From: Saccharibacter floricola DSM 15669
GTDB lineage: Bacteria; Pseudomonadota; Alphaproteobacteria; Acetobacterales; Acetobacteraceae
DNA length: 64,000 nt
Reading direction: 5' to 3'
Assembly (NCBI RefSeq): GCF_000378165.1
Contig: NZ_KB899339.1
Span: 1 to 64,000, forward strand
The first letter of the stretch is position 1. The number at the start of each line of letters is the position of its first letter. This document shows, in pieces, positions 26,546-34,640 of this stretch. The notes beneath the pieces are model-generated. The model made no database searches. It saw only the letters and a program-made list of their open reading frames with translations, and was not told the DNA's origin. The position numbers were made by a program, and so were the translations under genes.

Positions 26546-26812
26546 ATGGCCGATGACCTTAAACCCAATGCGAAGACATTTGAGGCCATTAACAGCCTCA
26601 ATGCTGGGGGAGGGAAGCGCTCTTCTAGTTCAGAAGAGATGTTTGCTGATTTGGACGCCCCCAGTGACAAAGCGCCTTCTGTTAGTTCTGAGTTCTGTGA
26701 GTAGAAACGGTTCGGTTGTTTCGACAACGATTAGAGTGAAGCGTATGCGGCTGCCGAACATTTTGAAAAGCGTTTGAGAGAGTCACGCTGCATGGATTGG
26801 GAGTGTTACTGA
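26546..26812 (+). pseudogene. unrecognised ORF with in-frame stops next to the IS
   Basis: The first 52 codons read MADDLKPNAKTFEAINSLNA and on to SSEFCE, then TAG at 26702. In the same frame nine sense codons (KRFGCFDND), TAG at 26732, and 25 codons (SEAYAAAEHFEKRLRESRC to DWECY) run to TGA at 26810. The charged, helix-like composition on both sides suggests one decayed gene of about 88 codons, but I do not recognise a family. The 52-residue part might still be made alone. It starts 21 bases after the IS end. Confidence 0.35.
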
Positions 26813-26843
26813 CGCAAAAGTATAGCTGTAGCGCTTTTTTATT

Positions 26844-26878
26844 GGCCTGAACCCCTACAATGTAATGAGGTTCAGGCC
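26844..26878. terminator. hairpin between the decayed ORF and cytochrome b561
   Basis: GGCCTGAACCCC (26844-26855) pairs with GAGGTTCAGGCC (26867-26878), with one G-U pair and an 11-base loop. It sits between converging genes. There is no good T-run downstream on either strand, so it is a likely but not proven bidirectional terminator. Confidence 0.5.
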
Positions 26879-26902
26879 CTTCTTATAAGAAGCAAATGGG
26901 TG

Positions 26903-27451
26903 TTATTTTCCACTCACCATGGAAGACAGCACATGGTCACGGCGGATCAATCCGTGGAAGAGTGCTGCGACGATATGAAGCAAGATGACGGCAATAAAGC
27001 TATAGGCAAGGATGGTATGGAGTTGCCGTAGATTGGCCCAAAGTGCTGGATCAGGCGCAATAAGCGGCGGAAGCGTCACACTGCCGCCAAGTGTAATGGG
27101 ATAACCACCAGCAGAGAGCATGGCCCAGCCCACGAGCGGTTGAGCGATCATGAGCCCATAAAGTGCGAGATGAGCCCCGATAGCACCAAGACGCATAGGC
27201 GTGGTGAGATCCGTTGGGAGCTCAGGCGTTGGGACGACAAAACGATTGAGAAGCCGCACAATAACCAGCACTAACAGGCTGACCCCGGTAATCAGGTGAA
27301 GATGCAACAAGGTGACATAGTGCGTTGTGGAACTATGGGCGATAAAAAGCCCGAGCCCTAGCATTGCAAGAATAAGGACGGCCATGACCCAATGGACAAG
27401 CCGCGAAGAAAGCGCAAAACCGCGCGGTGATGATGAAGAAGACATAATCAA
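26903..27451 (-). CDS. cytochrome b561
   Basis: 182 residues, four transmembrane helices, inner membrane. Haem-ligand histidines are in SSRLVHWVMAVLI, LLHLHLITG, and LHTILAYSFIAVILLHIVAALFH. Family members (CybB type) pass electrons from quinol, often to a periplasmic acceptor. It starts eight bases after the stop of the SrpA-like peroxidase gene, so the two are one operon; this suggests it feeds quinol electrons to that peroxidase. MSSSSS two codons in is an alternative start. Confidence 0.9.
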   Translation of the reverse strand: MIMSSSSSPRGFALSSRLVHWVMAVLILAMLGLGLFIAHSSTTHYVTLLHLHLITGVSLLVLVIVRLLNRFVVPTPELPTDLTTPMRLGAIGAHLALYGLMIAQPLVGWAMLSAGGYPITLGGSVTLPPLIAPDPALWANLRQLHTILAYSFIAVILLHIVAALFHGLIRRDHVLSSMVSGK

Positions 27452-27459
27452 TCCTACGC

Positions 27460-28527
27460 TTAATGAGGCTGTGTCATAGCGGGTGTGATGCTGCTGGGGT
27501 CTTTGGCTTCTCCCGAGCGTTTCACAAAGGAGCGCATATAAACCGCAGAGCGCAGAGCGGGGAGGGGGTCTCCCGAGAGTGACAGGCCACTTGGTAGAAT
27601 CGTGGGATCAAATACCATGCCACCACAGGGGCTGTTATCCTCACTGGCACTGCTGTGCAGGGTGAGGGTTCCGGCCGTTATGGTGCGGTCTGTGGGTGCC
27701 CAAGGTTGGCTTGGGTCGTTCACAGGGTCGCTCGGGTTGGCGATGGTAACGACAAGGTTCCAGCGCAAAGGCTGTTGATGTAAGGAAGCGATCGCATGCG
27801 TGAAGAGGACGTTAGGGTCATGCGCGTCTTCTGGCCGCACAGGAGCATCCGGCGGGGAGAGAGGCACCATGCTCCAGCGCACCGTGTGATTTTCCCCTTG
27901 AGCGTTGGTCACTTGGAAGCTGTCGAGGCTGTTAAACGTATCATTGGCAAAGTCAGACGACATGACATGAGCACGGTTAGCTGCATAGGCTGTTTTGAGC
28001 CATGGACGCGCTGCTTCATACGCTTTTGCAAGGCGAGGGTCGGGTTTATGTGTGACCGGATCGCGTTGGTTGGCGCTAAAGGAGGCAAACGCATCCTGAA
28101 TGTCGCGCATTGGTTGCAATGGCGGATCATTCATTGTGGTGCGCCATTCCTGTGCATGGTCAGGCTGAAGGCGGAGGGCCATGCTGCGTACAATACCTGG
28201 CCCATCAACAATATGAGGGAAAGGAGGGGCAAGAGCCAGCCGCCCTGTGACGGGGATATGGGATTGTGAGAAAACCGAAGCGCTAGAATAGGCGGTCATA
28301 GCGCCAGAGGCATCAAACTGCCCTAAAACACAGAGACCTTTTGAGTGTGCGCGCCGGAAACCGGGAGCCGCCCCGCCACCATTTTCGAGCACCGTCATAA
28401 AACGGGCGGTTGAAAGACGATGCGGAGAAAATAGCCCTGCTGCCCAAGCAAAACCTGCCGCTAAAAGAGCCGGTGGAAGAAGCACACAGCCCCAACGAAG
28501 GAGGCGTGAGGACGATGTTTGAGACAT
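27460..28527 (-). CDS. membrane-anchored catalase-related peroxidase, SrpA-like
   Basis: 355 residues. The N-terminus (LLRWGCVLLPPALLAAGFAWAAG) is an uncleaved anchor or signal, so the enzyme faces the periplasm. The catalase-fold core has the distal histidine in FRRAHSKGLCVLG, then GAMTAYSSASVF, PGIVRSMALRL and a C-terminal GMVFDPTILPSGLSLSGDPLPALRSAVYMRS with the Tyr haem ligand. This is the short catalase-family peroxidase group (SrpA of cyanobacterial plasmids). Two such proteins and b561 partners occur in related bacteria. It lacks the NADPH-binding part of large catalases and probably works as a peroxidase with electrons from the adjacent b561. Confidence 0.85.
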   Translation of the reverse strand: MSQTSSSRLLRWGCVLLPPALLAAGFAWAAGLFSPHRLSTARFMTVLENGGGAAPGFRRAHSKGLCVLGQFDASGAMTAYSSASVFSQSHIPVTGRLALAPPFPHIVDGPGIVRSMALRLQPDHAQEWRTTMNDPPLQPMRDIQDAFASFSANQRDPVTHKPDPRLAKAYEAARPWLKTAYAANRAHVMSSDFANDTFNSLDSFQVTNAQGENHTVRWSMVPLSPPDAPVRPEDAHDPNVLFTHAIASLHQQPLRWNLVVTIANPSDPVNDPSQPWAPTDRTITAGTLTLHSSASEDNSPCGGMVFDPTILPSGLSLSGDPLPALRSAVYMRSFVKRSGEAKDPSSITPAMTQPH

Positions 28528-28794
28528 AAAGATTCACGCTAACAAGTGGGGGAAAGAAGAGAATAGAAACATACCACTCTATGGGGGGTATGCGTAGGAG
28601 ACAAGGGAAAGGATGATCGGAATCATATGTATCACTGATTAGAGTGAGGCTATTCTCTGAATAACATTCCTATATAAAAACAATATCTTATAAAATAGTT
28701 TCGATAAAAAAATGATATTTTGATCTATATCAAATCTTTTCAAAAAGACTTCTTTGTAAAGTAAAAAGGTCACACAGCAAAAAGGAGTGACATC

Positions 28795-28968
28795 ATGGAA
28801 CAGTCAAAGAAAATCATCCTCGCAGCCCCTGCCGCTGCTCCTCTTTTAACCGCAGCGAGTGGTCAAACTCTTGCAAGCTCAGCACAGGATGAAAAAGTCG
28901 ATGTGGCATAAAGCCATATCACTGTGGGTTATTTCGGACGCCCTTCAGTGAATGGCTTGTTTGCTTAA
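28795..28968 (+). pseudogene. short precursor-like peptide gene interrupted by a stop (RiPP candidate)
   Basis: ATG 28795 follows a strong AAAGGAGTGA site. Codons 1-38 read MEQSKKIILAAPAAAPLLTA, then a stretch ending DEKVDVA, then TAA at 28909-28911. In the same frame 18 more codons (SHITVGYFGRPSVNGLFA) run to TAA at 28966. A 57-residue peptide with an Ala-rich leader and a short Gly/aromatic C-terminus, just before an S41 peptidase and a radical SAM/SPASM gene, is the layout of a cyclophane-type RiPP locus. If so, the TAA removes the core. As it stands only the 38-residue leader part would be made. The homology is inferred from layout, not from a recognised family. Confidence 0.55.
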
Positions 28969-29096
28969 GGCTGTCGTGAAGGATTCTCCTGATGATCTTT
29001 TGGAGAGACTGCTAAGTATGAGTGTTAATATAGGCCATTGTGAGAAAAGTCTGAATTAATAAGCATACATAATGTAATGGGTGGGATAGATATAAC

Positions 29097-30473
29097 GTGA
29101 ATAAGACTTTTCTTCTTATATATATAACAGCTTTTTTTCTGACCCCTTCATATGGGGTGGCGGAAACACCAACAGCATCATGCCCAACGTCTAAGGATTT
29201 TGCGACTTTAGCGGCCCCTTCAATGGCTGACAGGTTTTGGATTGCGAGTCGTATTTATGCGTCTGTTACGGCGCGTTTTGCGCATTGGAGCTCGTTAGAT
29301 CCATCATATGACTTCGATGAGCATTATCAAGATTATCTAAAATCGCTTTCGACAATATCTACACGGCTCGACTTTGACAAGAAAACAGCAAAGCTTTTTG
29401 CAAGTCTTCATAATACTCATACGAGTTTTAAGGATCAACTTGTGCACTGCTACCCCGGCCTTCCTTTCCGAGTAGGTTTTATTGAGGGAAAGTGGATTGT
29501 TACACGCTCTTGGACAAAGTCAGTCCCTGTAGGAGTAGAAATTAGCGCGATTAATCATGACGTTTTTTCAACATGGGCCGATCAACAAGTCGCGTTTATT
29601 TCGGATAGTTCTTTAAGGGACCAAAGACAAGATCTGACCTCTATGAAGTATGGGGTATGGCTGTGGCCACGAAAGTTCACGCTCACTTTCCATTTTCCGG
29701 GGAAGAAGGATGTATCAGTTGATGTAGATCGTAATCTTTCAGATTCTTCTGAAAAAAATCCTCCGATTAAGGGGCGTTATGTGGCTGTAAAGGGTGTCTC
29801 CGTGTCGCAGATTGCCCCTGGAATAGAGCGTATTACGGTCTCTGATTTTTCTCATCCTGAGAATGAGAAAAAAATGGTTCAGGCGGTGAGAGATCATCAG
29901 GATGTTCCCGCATTATTGTTTGATGTCAGAGGGAATGGCGGGGGGAGTGCACCCAATGATTTAATACAGTCTCTTTTGGAAAAACCAACGAAAGATGAAA
30001 TTGGGATGAGCCCGCAGCATATCGCGGTTAATGATGCTTACAGTGATGTAGCCCTATCAGATGTTCTGTCTTATTCGCATACATGGTTTCGCTTTGGTGG
30101 GGACGTCATAAAACCGAAGACATTGTACCATGGGAAGGTTTTTGTTCTCACAGATGACGGTTGTGCGTCAGCTTGTGAGGATTTTTTGATGATAATGAAA
30201 TCATCTAAGAGAGCTGTCATTATGGGGGAAGAAAGCGCGGGAGGGTATGGCCTTCGTTCTGATGTTTTTTTCCCAAAACAAAATATGAGATTTAGTGTCG
30301 GGGTCATCAATGTGTTGTGGCCTGATGGAACTGAGGCGGAAGGGAAGGGAATAATGCCGGATATTTCAATCCCTCTAACGCAAGAAGAGCTTTTAGCGGG
30401 GAAAGACGATGTCTTAGAAAAAGCTGTCAAATATATCAATACCGTTATGAAGAAAGAACATCATGGACAATAA
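29097..30473 (+). CDS. S41-family (C-terminal processing-like) peptidase
   Basis: 458 residues from a GTG with GGGATAG upstream. A signal peptide (MNKTFLLIYITAFFLTPSYG) exports it. The C-terminal half is a peptidase S41 domain: ALLFDVRGNGGGSAPNDLI, VFVLTDDGCASACEDFLM (Ser nucleophile in CASACED), GEESAGGYGLRSDVF, and WPDGTEAEGKGIMPDI. The N-terminal half (about 25-230) is not a recognisable PDZ domain. Its stop overlaps the radical SAM gene by 11 bases, so both are made from one transcript with the precursor-like gene upstream. It may trim a modified peptide outside the membrane; that is inference. Confidence 0.85.
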   Translation: MNKTFLLIYITAFFLTPSYGVAETPTASCPTSKDFATLAAPSMADRFWIASRIYASVTARFAHWSSLDPSYDFDEHYQDYLKSLSTISTRLDFDKKTAKLFASLHNTHTSFKDQLVHCYPGLPFRVGFIEGKWIVTRSWTKSVPVGVEISAINHDVFSTWADQQVAFISDSSLRDQRQDLTSMKYGVWLWPRKFTLTFHFPGKKDVSVDVDRNLSDSSEKNPPIKGRYVAVKGVSVSQIAPGIERITVSDFSHPENEKKMVQAVRDHQDVPALLFDVRGNGGGSAPNDLIQSLLEKPTKDEIGMSPQHIAVNDAYSDVALSDVLSYSHTWFRFGGDVIKPKTLYHGKVFVLTDDGCASACEDFLMIMKSSKRAVIMGEESAGGYGLRSDVFFPKQNMRFSVGVINVLWPDGTEAEGKGIMPDISIPLTQEELLAGKDDVLEKAVKYINTVMKKEHHGQ

Positions 30474-31445
30474 GATTGCATGTGCGCTTGATCCTTCTTA
30501 TCTCGGGTTGACGCTTTTCCCGACAGAGAAATGCAATTTTCGATTCACCTATTGCTATGAAGATTATACGCAAGGGAGGATGAGTGAGGAGACGGTAGAG
30601 GGGGTGAAAAATCTTCTCACTATGCGTGCACCGGACCTGTCTCTTCTCAATTTGAGTTGGTTTGGTGGGGAGTCTCTTCTGACTAAAGATATTTTGATTG
30701 ATGTGTTGTCATATGCTCAAAGGAGTATGGGTTCCGCCTTATATCGTCAGCGACGACTAATGGTTACTTGCTGGACGAAGAGACGTTTCTTGTTCTGGGG
30801 GAGTTAGGGATAACGGATTATCAAATCTCTTTTGATGGAGCGCGAGATTTTCATAATGTGATGCGCTTCATTAATCACCCCGACCGTAGTTTTGATAAAA
30901 TATGGGCGAATGTTCTTTTATTTAATAAACTAAGAAAAGAAGGGCGTCTTACAAAGGGGAAAATCCTTTTAAGATTGCATCTTCATGCAGAAAATCACGC
31001 TTCGTTATTAGAATTATCAGCTTTGATTAAAAAACATCTAGATCCCGCGTTTTTTAGTGTGTTGCTCAAAAATATCGCTCATTTAGGTGGTGAGCATGAC
31101 CATACTTTTGAAACGGTCGATCATAAAAGCCAGACATCAGCGCAACGTCACCGTGAGTTGACACAAATCTTGCAGGATTTTCAACCAACGGACCCGAATG
31201 AAGAGGGGGCAGGCTATGTCTGTTATGCGACGATGCCCAATAGCTTTGCGATCCGGTCAGATGGCGGATTAGCTAAATGCACGGTTGCACTTAATAGTGC
31301 GAAAAATCAACTAGGACAGCTGACAAAAGAGGGGAATTTTTCCTTTGACGAGGGGACAATAGTGCCATGGATCCGAGCCTTGCAAACGCTGGATAAACAG
31401 ATCGTGGCGTGTCCTCTCTCTTTTGTGGAAAAATATGCGGCTTAA
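30463..31445 (+). pseudogene. radical SAM/SPASM peptide maturase, inactivated
   Basis: The first frame starts GLTLFPTEKCNFRFTYCYED. The radical SAM motif CX3CX2C should have Cys at residues 24, 28 and 31, but residue 28 is Phe (TTC at 30544-30546, one base from TGC). The frame then breaks near 30735, where one base appears deleted; the other frame resumes with SSATTNGYLLDEETFLVLGEL. It runs to 31445 with YQISFDGARDFHN and SPASM-type cysteines in GYVCYATMPN, LAKCTVAL and VACPLSF. The similarity to SPASM maturases is clear, yet it should not hold its [4Fe-4S] cluster nor be translated in full. Confidence 0.85.
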
Positions 31446-31454
31446 GAACATGTG

Positions 31455-31479
31455 GCTCCCCAGATGATGTCTGGGGAGC
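31455..31479. terminator. bidirectional hairpin between converging genes
   Basis: GCTCCCCAGA (31455-31464) and its exact complement (31470-31479) are separated by five bases, between the radical SAM pseudogene and the leftward CPBP gene. No T-run on either side, but position and perfect pairing fit a shared terminator. Confidence 0.6.
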
Positions 31480-31489
31480 TAAGGCATCG

Positions 31490-32215
31490 TTAAGAGGTTG
31501 TCAGAAAGAAGTTTGTGAGATTGGCCATGTTATGGGCGACCATGCCACTGAAGACGGATCCTGTGCGATAACGAATAACATAAAGTCCTATGCTGATCGG
31601 GAGAACGCCTGCAAGAGTGCTTAACCAGTTGAAGCTGACATGTCCGTGAGAGATTGAAAAGAGGTGGAAAAGCGCGAACATGCCGGTTGTGATGGTAAAA
31701 GGTGCAACCCATTGCGGGATATTAAAGCGTAATTGGGGAAAGGCTTGCGAGGTGACCACGATTGCGACACCACGGAAAAAGAGTTCTTCATCTATGCCCG
31801 GAAGTGTTGCTTCAAAGAGCCAATTTTCTAGGGGATTGGGCGAAGAAGGATCACCTGAGACAAAGACAATTACACTCATATAGACCATTAACACCATAAT
31901 GCCGAGGGCTGTATCCCTCCATTGACGAGCTGTCTGTGGCAAACGCAAACCAACAGCGTTTGGAGAAAGTTTGAGCACATAGATGAGGATAATTGAGAAG
32001 AGGAGGGCGAGGGTTTTACCAATCCAGTTCCAGTGGCCGATATGAAGCGAAAGATGAACAGGTGAGACAGTGACGATGATGTCACCGAGAAGAATGGCAA
32101 AAAGAAGTATGATATAACGATACTGTCGTTGTGGAGAGAGGAGAATAAAAGGGAGGATGAATATAATCTCCCCTAGGAACATGGCTGCACAATATAGGGA
32201 AAAATCATTCATCAT
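31490..32215 (-). CDS. CPBP-family intramembrane metalloprotease
   Basis: 241 residues, about seven or eight transmembrane segments, inner membrane. The Abi/CPBP (Rce1-like) motifs are present: GIDEELFFRG (EExxxR), FALFHLFSISHG and MVAHNMANL. Such proteins often accompany bacteriocin or RiPP loci as processing or immunity factors. It converges with the precursor/S41/radical SAM genes and is intact while the maturase is broken, as expected if it had its own use (for example immunity). The link to the cluster is inferred from position. Confidence 0.8.
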   Translation of the reverse strand: MMNDFSLYCAAMFLGEIIFILPFILLSPQRQYRYIILLFAILLGDIIVTVSPVHLSLHIGHWNWIGKTLALLFSIILIYVLKLSPNAVGLRLPQTARQWRDTALGIMVLMVYMSVIVFVSGDPSSPNPLENWLFEATLPGIDEELFFRGVAIVVTSQAFPQLRFNIPQWVAPFTITTGMFALFHLFSISHGHVSFNWLSTLAGVLPISIGLYVIRYRTGSVFSGMVAHNMANLTNFFLTTS

Positions 32216-32379
32216 GGCATCCTTATTGACGAGACGATAAATAAGTATTGGTCATTTAATTTTGATAGTGCAATAAGTTTTTGTCGCGTTTTGTAGGACG
32301 ATCAAGAATAAGGATGCTTGCGGAGGAGAACAATCAGCCTAACGGTTCATTGTGAGCATGATACAATCAGCTTTTCTGA

Positions 32380-32842
32380 TCCAATTTGCTCTTTGGGAGA
32401 GCCACTGATTGAGACAGTTCCTCCAGTGGAAAAACCGCGCTCAAATAACGATAGTCGTGATTTTCTGGCGGCCTTAGAATAGCGCGACATGGCGGGCTCT
32501 TTCCCTTTGAGTTTTAGTCCTTGGTGGATGGCGCCCAGTTTTTGTTAAAGTTGGGTGTATGGCAATGTTTTTGCCTTGGTCAGCTGTAAAGCCCCGGGTT
32601 CTAGGTATGGTCTTTCTTGATGGTAAACGATCCGTTTCCCAAAAGTGTGACACTCTTGGTTGCTCACATGGGGAATTTTGGCGCCAAAGTCTGTGACCGA
32701 GGATAGGCGTCGCATAAATTCCATGAAGAGCTTTGAAACCTTAGATCGCGTTCTGTTATTTCATCACGGAGAACTGATGTCGAAGTCACTTTTCTATTAT
32801 GGGCGTATGGGTACCTTCCTGCGGTCGAATATTAAGGGGCTA
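32380..32842 (+). pseudogene. heavily decayed IS5/IS427-type transposase on the plus strand
   Basis: Fragments of the transposase typical of the elements at 32843 and 50770 can be read forward: SRDFLAALE, stop, RDMAG around 32455-32495 (compare CDFLAASERCEMACLAPEF), MVFLDGK near 32610, and LTWGILAPKS near 32670. Several stops and frame changes interrupt them. This is an old copy lying tail to tail with the next element. Confidence 0.55.
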
Positions 32843-33621
32843 GGCTCTGTTAGGTCTTGAGGTAATCTGCTGTAGCAGCGATGAGGATCATGGAGAGAAA
32901 GGAAAGAGCGGTCTTTTCATATCGGGTTGCAACAGCCCGCCACTCCTTGAGCCTTGCCCACAGGTTTTTAATCAGATGGCGGTGTCTGTAAGTCCATTTT
33001 GGACAACTGATGTCAGGGTCGTTTCGCCGTGTTGGGCTAACAGGACACGCTCCATCGTTCCAGAGAGCGCTTTGGAACTTTTGGGAGGGATACCCACGGT
33101 CACAGACGACATAACCCGGTTGGTGAGGCAGGTTATCAAGAAGAGCATAAGCAGACGGTAATTCATGGGCCTGCCCGGGTGGAAGCATGAAAGACAGCGC
33201 TTTCCTGTGTCTGTCCGCACCACCGCAGACCTTGGTGACAAAATCTCTCATGTGAGCGGCTAAGAGCGTTACGACTTCTCTGGCTGCTTATGTATTTCCC
33301 TTTTTGGCCGCCCCGACTTCCTTATGATGAGCACGAATGATCGTACCATCAAGGAAGACCATGCCCACGGCTGGGTTTTTGCGGCTGCCCTTGTCGAAAA
33401 GACGTTGTCAGACACCACGTCTCGCCATGTCGCACTGTTCTGATGTCGCCAGAAACTTGCAGAAATTGTCTGCCGACGGTTCTTGGGCGGTGTCTTTCCT
33501 TTTGGGGGACTTCCTCAATAAGAGGCTCCCAGAGGAACCAGCTCTGATCAGAGAAATGGTCTCACTCACACTTATGACAGACAATAGGAAGCCTGCCCGT
33601 CGTTCAAAACCTAACGGATCT
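32843..33621 (-). mobile_element. IS5/IS427-type insertion element with terminal inverted repeats (decayed)
   Basis: The left end GGCTCTGTTAGGTCTTGA (32843-32860) pairs with the right end, whose complement reads AGATCCGTTAGGTTTTGA (33621-33604): 14 of 18 bases agree. Both ends are flanked by TA, which fits a short target duplication. At 779 bases it is somewhat short for such an element, so part is deleted. Confidence 0.75.
32850..33560 (-). pseudogene. IS5/IS427-type transposase, frameshifted
   Basis: The C-terminal part (33251 to 32850) is open and reads SFMLPPGQAHELPSAYALLD, VVCDRGYPSQKFQSAL, then HLIKNLWARLKEWRAVATRYE; the DDE glutamate region is there. The N-terminal part lies at 33252-33560 in other frames, where MVFLDGTIIRAHHK can be recognised around 33330-33370 (complement of the GATCGTACCATCAAGGAAGA region). 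A stop and a frameshift near 33290 separate the two halves. Not functional. Confidence 0.75.
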
Positions 33622-33813
33622 TAGTGCAAACCATGTTGGTTGGTAAAAATAAGCCCCTTTAATACGCGGCGGTCATTAAGGCATGGTTTGCCGTGGTTCT
33701 TTGAGGAAAGGGCGTAGATGACGTGTCATGCGTTCATCTTCAGTCTTGTCTTTTAAGGAAACTGAAACATCCTTGAGCCCTCACATCGACCGGCCTGAAC
33801 CCAAGGAAATGCC

Positions 33814-34161
33814 GTGCCTACTTCTGTTGCACAGCATCATGTGTTTCTTTTTATCATGAGCATGGGGGCGCTCTATTGTGGGGCAGCACTGTCTTTCTAT
33901 GTAACCACAGCTTCATCTCTTGAAGCAGAGAGAATGATGAGATCTCTTACAAACTGGGTCGAGATGCTTGAGAATGTGGCCCGTAAAAGCCAGATACAAA
34001 TGCCACCCGTATGTTCTCTACAGATGGCTCAGTGGGGAGGGTGTCAAAAAGGTAACGCAACAGTTGATGTCTCTCTGACCTCTTATATCCCATCAGCGAT
34101 CGTATCATCGGCTCTATTCCACCAGACGCTTTCTAATGGCCCCTCTATAGGCGGCAGATAG
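33814..34161 (+). CDS. hypothetical membrane-anchored protein
   Basis: 115 codons from a GTG with AAGGAAA seven bases upstream. The start MPTSVAQHHVFLFIMSMGAL leads into one transmembrane helix (VFLFIMSMGALYCGAALSFYV), then a soluble part with two cysteines (MPPVCSLQMAQWGGCQKG). The last 26 codons run antisense to the queD 3' end, so the original C-terminus may be lost. Not recognised; a type IV pilin-like or phage-derived small protein is possible. It lies between IS wreckage and queD and may itself be a fragment. Confidence 0.35.
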   Translation: MPTSVAQHHVFLFIMSMGALYCGAALSFYVTTASSLEAERMMRSLTNWVEMLENVARKSQIQMPPVCSLQMAQWGGCQKGNATVDVSLTSYIPSAIVSSALFHQTLSNGPSIGGR

Positions 34162-34640
34162 TGTTGCGGGTTTCCGTGAAGGCGCACTGTGTTGGTGGGT
34201 GTTTCTTTGATCTCAATACTCAGCACTGTGAGCAGCTCACCTTGATCGCGGAGAAAAGCCCTGAGTTTTGACATAAGAACAGCGGCGAGCATTTCAGTCG
34301 TGGGGTCTCCCGGTGTGATGAGGATGCGGTCAAGGCGCTGGGGTTCATGCTGGGCAAACCAACGGACGAGCGGGTCTTTGTCTGAGAGCTGAAAGCAATG
34401 ATCCACCCGCTCATCAATAAAGCGGTGCCAACGGCCTTTTGCTTCTGCGAAGGGGAGCAGCATATTCGTGTGGCCATCAAGGCGGGTGTGAGGGTTATTG
34501 GGGCCTGTGCCGAGTGTGACGGTTACATATTCATTATGCCCGTGGGGAATCGCACAGCGCTCACTTGCTCCGGCAATGAGACGGTGAGCCATGCAAAAGC
34601 GACGGGTAAAAACGAGTTCTGTCTGGGGTGTATCGGTCAT
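34083..34640 (-). CDS. queD: 6-carboxytetrahydropterin synthase (QueD)
   Basis: 185 residues from the ATG at 34640, which forms an ATGA overlap with the queC stop. QueD turns dihydroneopterin triphosphate into 6-carboxytetrahydropterin, the second step to preQ0. The zinc histidines are in [12 protein letters not shown] and [10 protein letters not shown], and the active Cys is in [10 protein letters not shown]. An extra segment after WWNRAD and the insertion around [14 protein letters not shown] are in line with longer QueD relatives. The start nine codons earlier (34667) would destroy the neat overlap. Confidence 0.9.
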   Translation of the reverse strand: MTDTPQTELVFTRRFCMAHRLIAGASERCAIPHGHNEYVTVTLGTGPNNPHTRLDGHTNMLLPFAEAKGRWHRFIDERVDHCFQLSDKDPLVRWFAQHEPQRLDRILITPGDPTTEMLAAVLMSKLRAFLRDQGELLTVLSIEIKETPTNTVRLHGNPQHYLPPIEGPLESVWWNRADDTIADGI

